A stretch of 62,136 bases of DNA from Mycobacterium sp. DL440 (GTDB lineage Bacteria; Actinomycetota; Actinomycetes; Mycobacteriales; Mycobacteriaceae): the NCBI RefSeq assembly GCF_011745145.1, contig NZ_CP050191.1, positions 2,494,818-2,556,953 of the forward strand. Direction: 5' to 3'. The notes under the pieces are model-generated. The model saw only the letters and a list, made by a program, of their open reading frames with translations. It searched no databases and had not been told where the DNA came from. Positions 62,122-62,136 of the stretch are shown piece by piece (position 1 is the stretch's first letter; each line of letters begins with the position of its first letter). Both the position numbers and the translations under genes were made by a program.

Positions 62122-62136
62122 CACTGATCCCGATGT
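62114..62136 (+). CDS. Truncated SOS-regulated gene, perhaps 13E12/DUF222-HNH type
   Basis: Only MFDTDPD is within the window. The start codon is embedded in a perfect LexA box. That arrangement, together with an MF[DE] start, is known from 13E12-repeat (DUF222/HNH) genes of mycobacteria, so this is the best guess; the family cannot be confirmed from seven codons. Confidence 0.45.

Overview
The window is chromosomal DNA of a mycobacterium. The 16S gene has the short form of helix 18 that is typical of rapid growers, so Mycolicibacterium-like is the best guess. The evidence is a complete rrs-rrl-rrf operon, GC-rich codon use with many GTG and TTG starts, and long stretches in the gene order of M. 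tuberculosis Rv1691-Rv1713. Mycobacterial families such as MmpS/MmpL, GlnX-GlnH-PknG and Mce agree. The species cannot be fixed from what I can see.

Layout. (1) 1-5490: rRNA operon ending in a strong terminator. A TPR gene equivalent to Rv1691 follows directly, which matches the rrnB locus that rapid growers carry after tyrS. (2) 5620-25155: conserved core block: TPR protein, HAD phosphatase, small protein, tlyA, nadK, recN, then steA, steB, pyrG, a NUDIX hydrolase, xerD, an O-methyltransferase, parA-scpA-scpB-rluB-cmk-der. Most junctions are 4-bp overlaps. A three-gene island (PNPOx-fold protein, VOC protein, CGNR regulator) sits between recN and steA, with a long palindrome in front of the VOC gene. 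(3) 25179-30475: two TauE/SafE permeases; the second is preceded by a short ORF with tandem Cys codons and a hairpin, which looks like a cysteine-responsive leader. Then a GntR regulator, a divergent nitrilase-APC permease pair, and tRNA-Pro(GGG). (4) 30605-33138: small secreted, membrane and unknown proteins.

(5) 33145-44886: accessory envelope and signalling region: MmpS-MmpL pair, flavin amine oxidase, a glnX-glnH-pknG amino-acid sensing operon in which PknG lacks most of the usual N-terminal extension, a TetR regulator with a perfect 18-bp palindrome, and two paralogous secreted proteins with a LAS-metallopeptidase-like motif set on either side. (6) 44959-48160: a three-cistron unit: CHAT (caspase-fold) protease candidate with an internal four-Cys cluster, a ComEC-like metallo-beta-lactamase-fold protein, and an 18-residue peptide with a good ribosome-binding site. 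This is the best candidate for an undescribed system. (7) 48685-60711: complete mce operon (yrbEA, yrbEB, mceA-F, two Mas proteins) extended by a CAP-domain secreted protein and a membrane acyltransferase. (8) 60764-62136: a dead IS3-family element, then the first codons of a gene whose start codon lies inside a perfect mycobacterial LexA (SOS) box.

The first 25 kb holds translation, recombination and chromosome-segregation housekeeping functions. The second half is transport, envelope and sensing modules. Functions were assigned from motifs and remembered family sequences, not from database searches.
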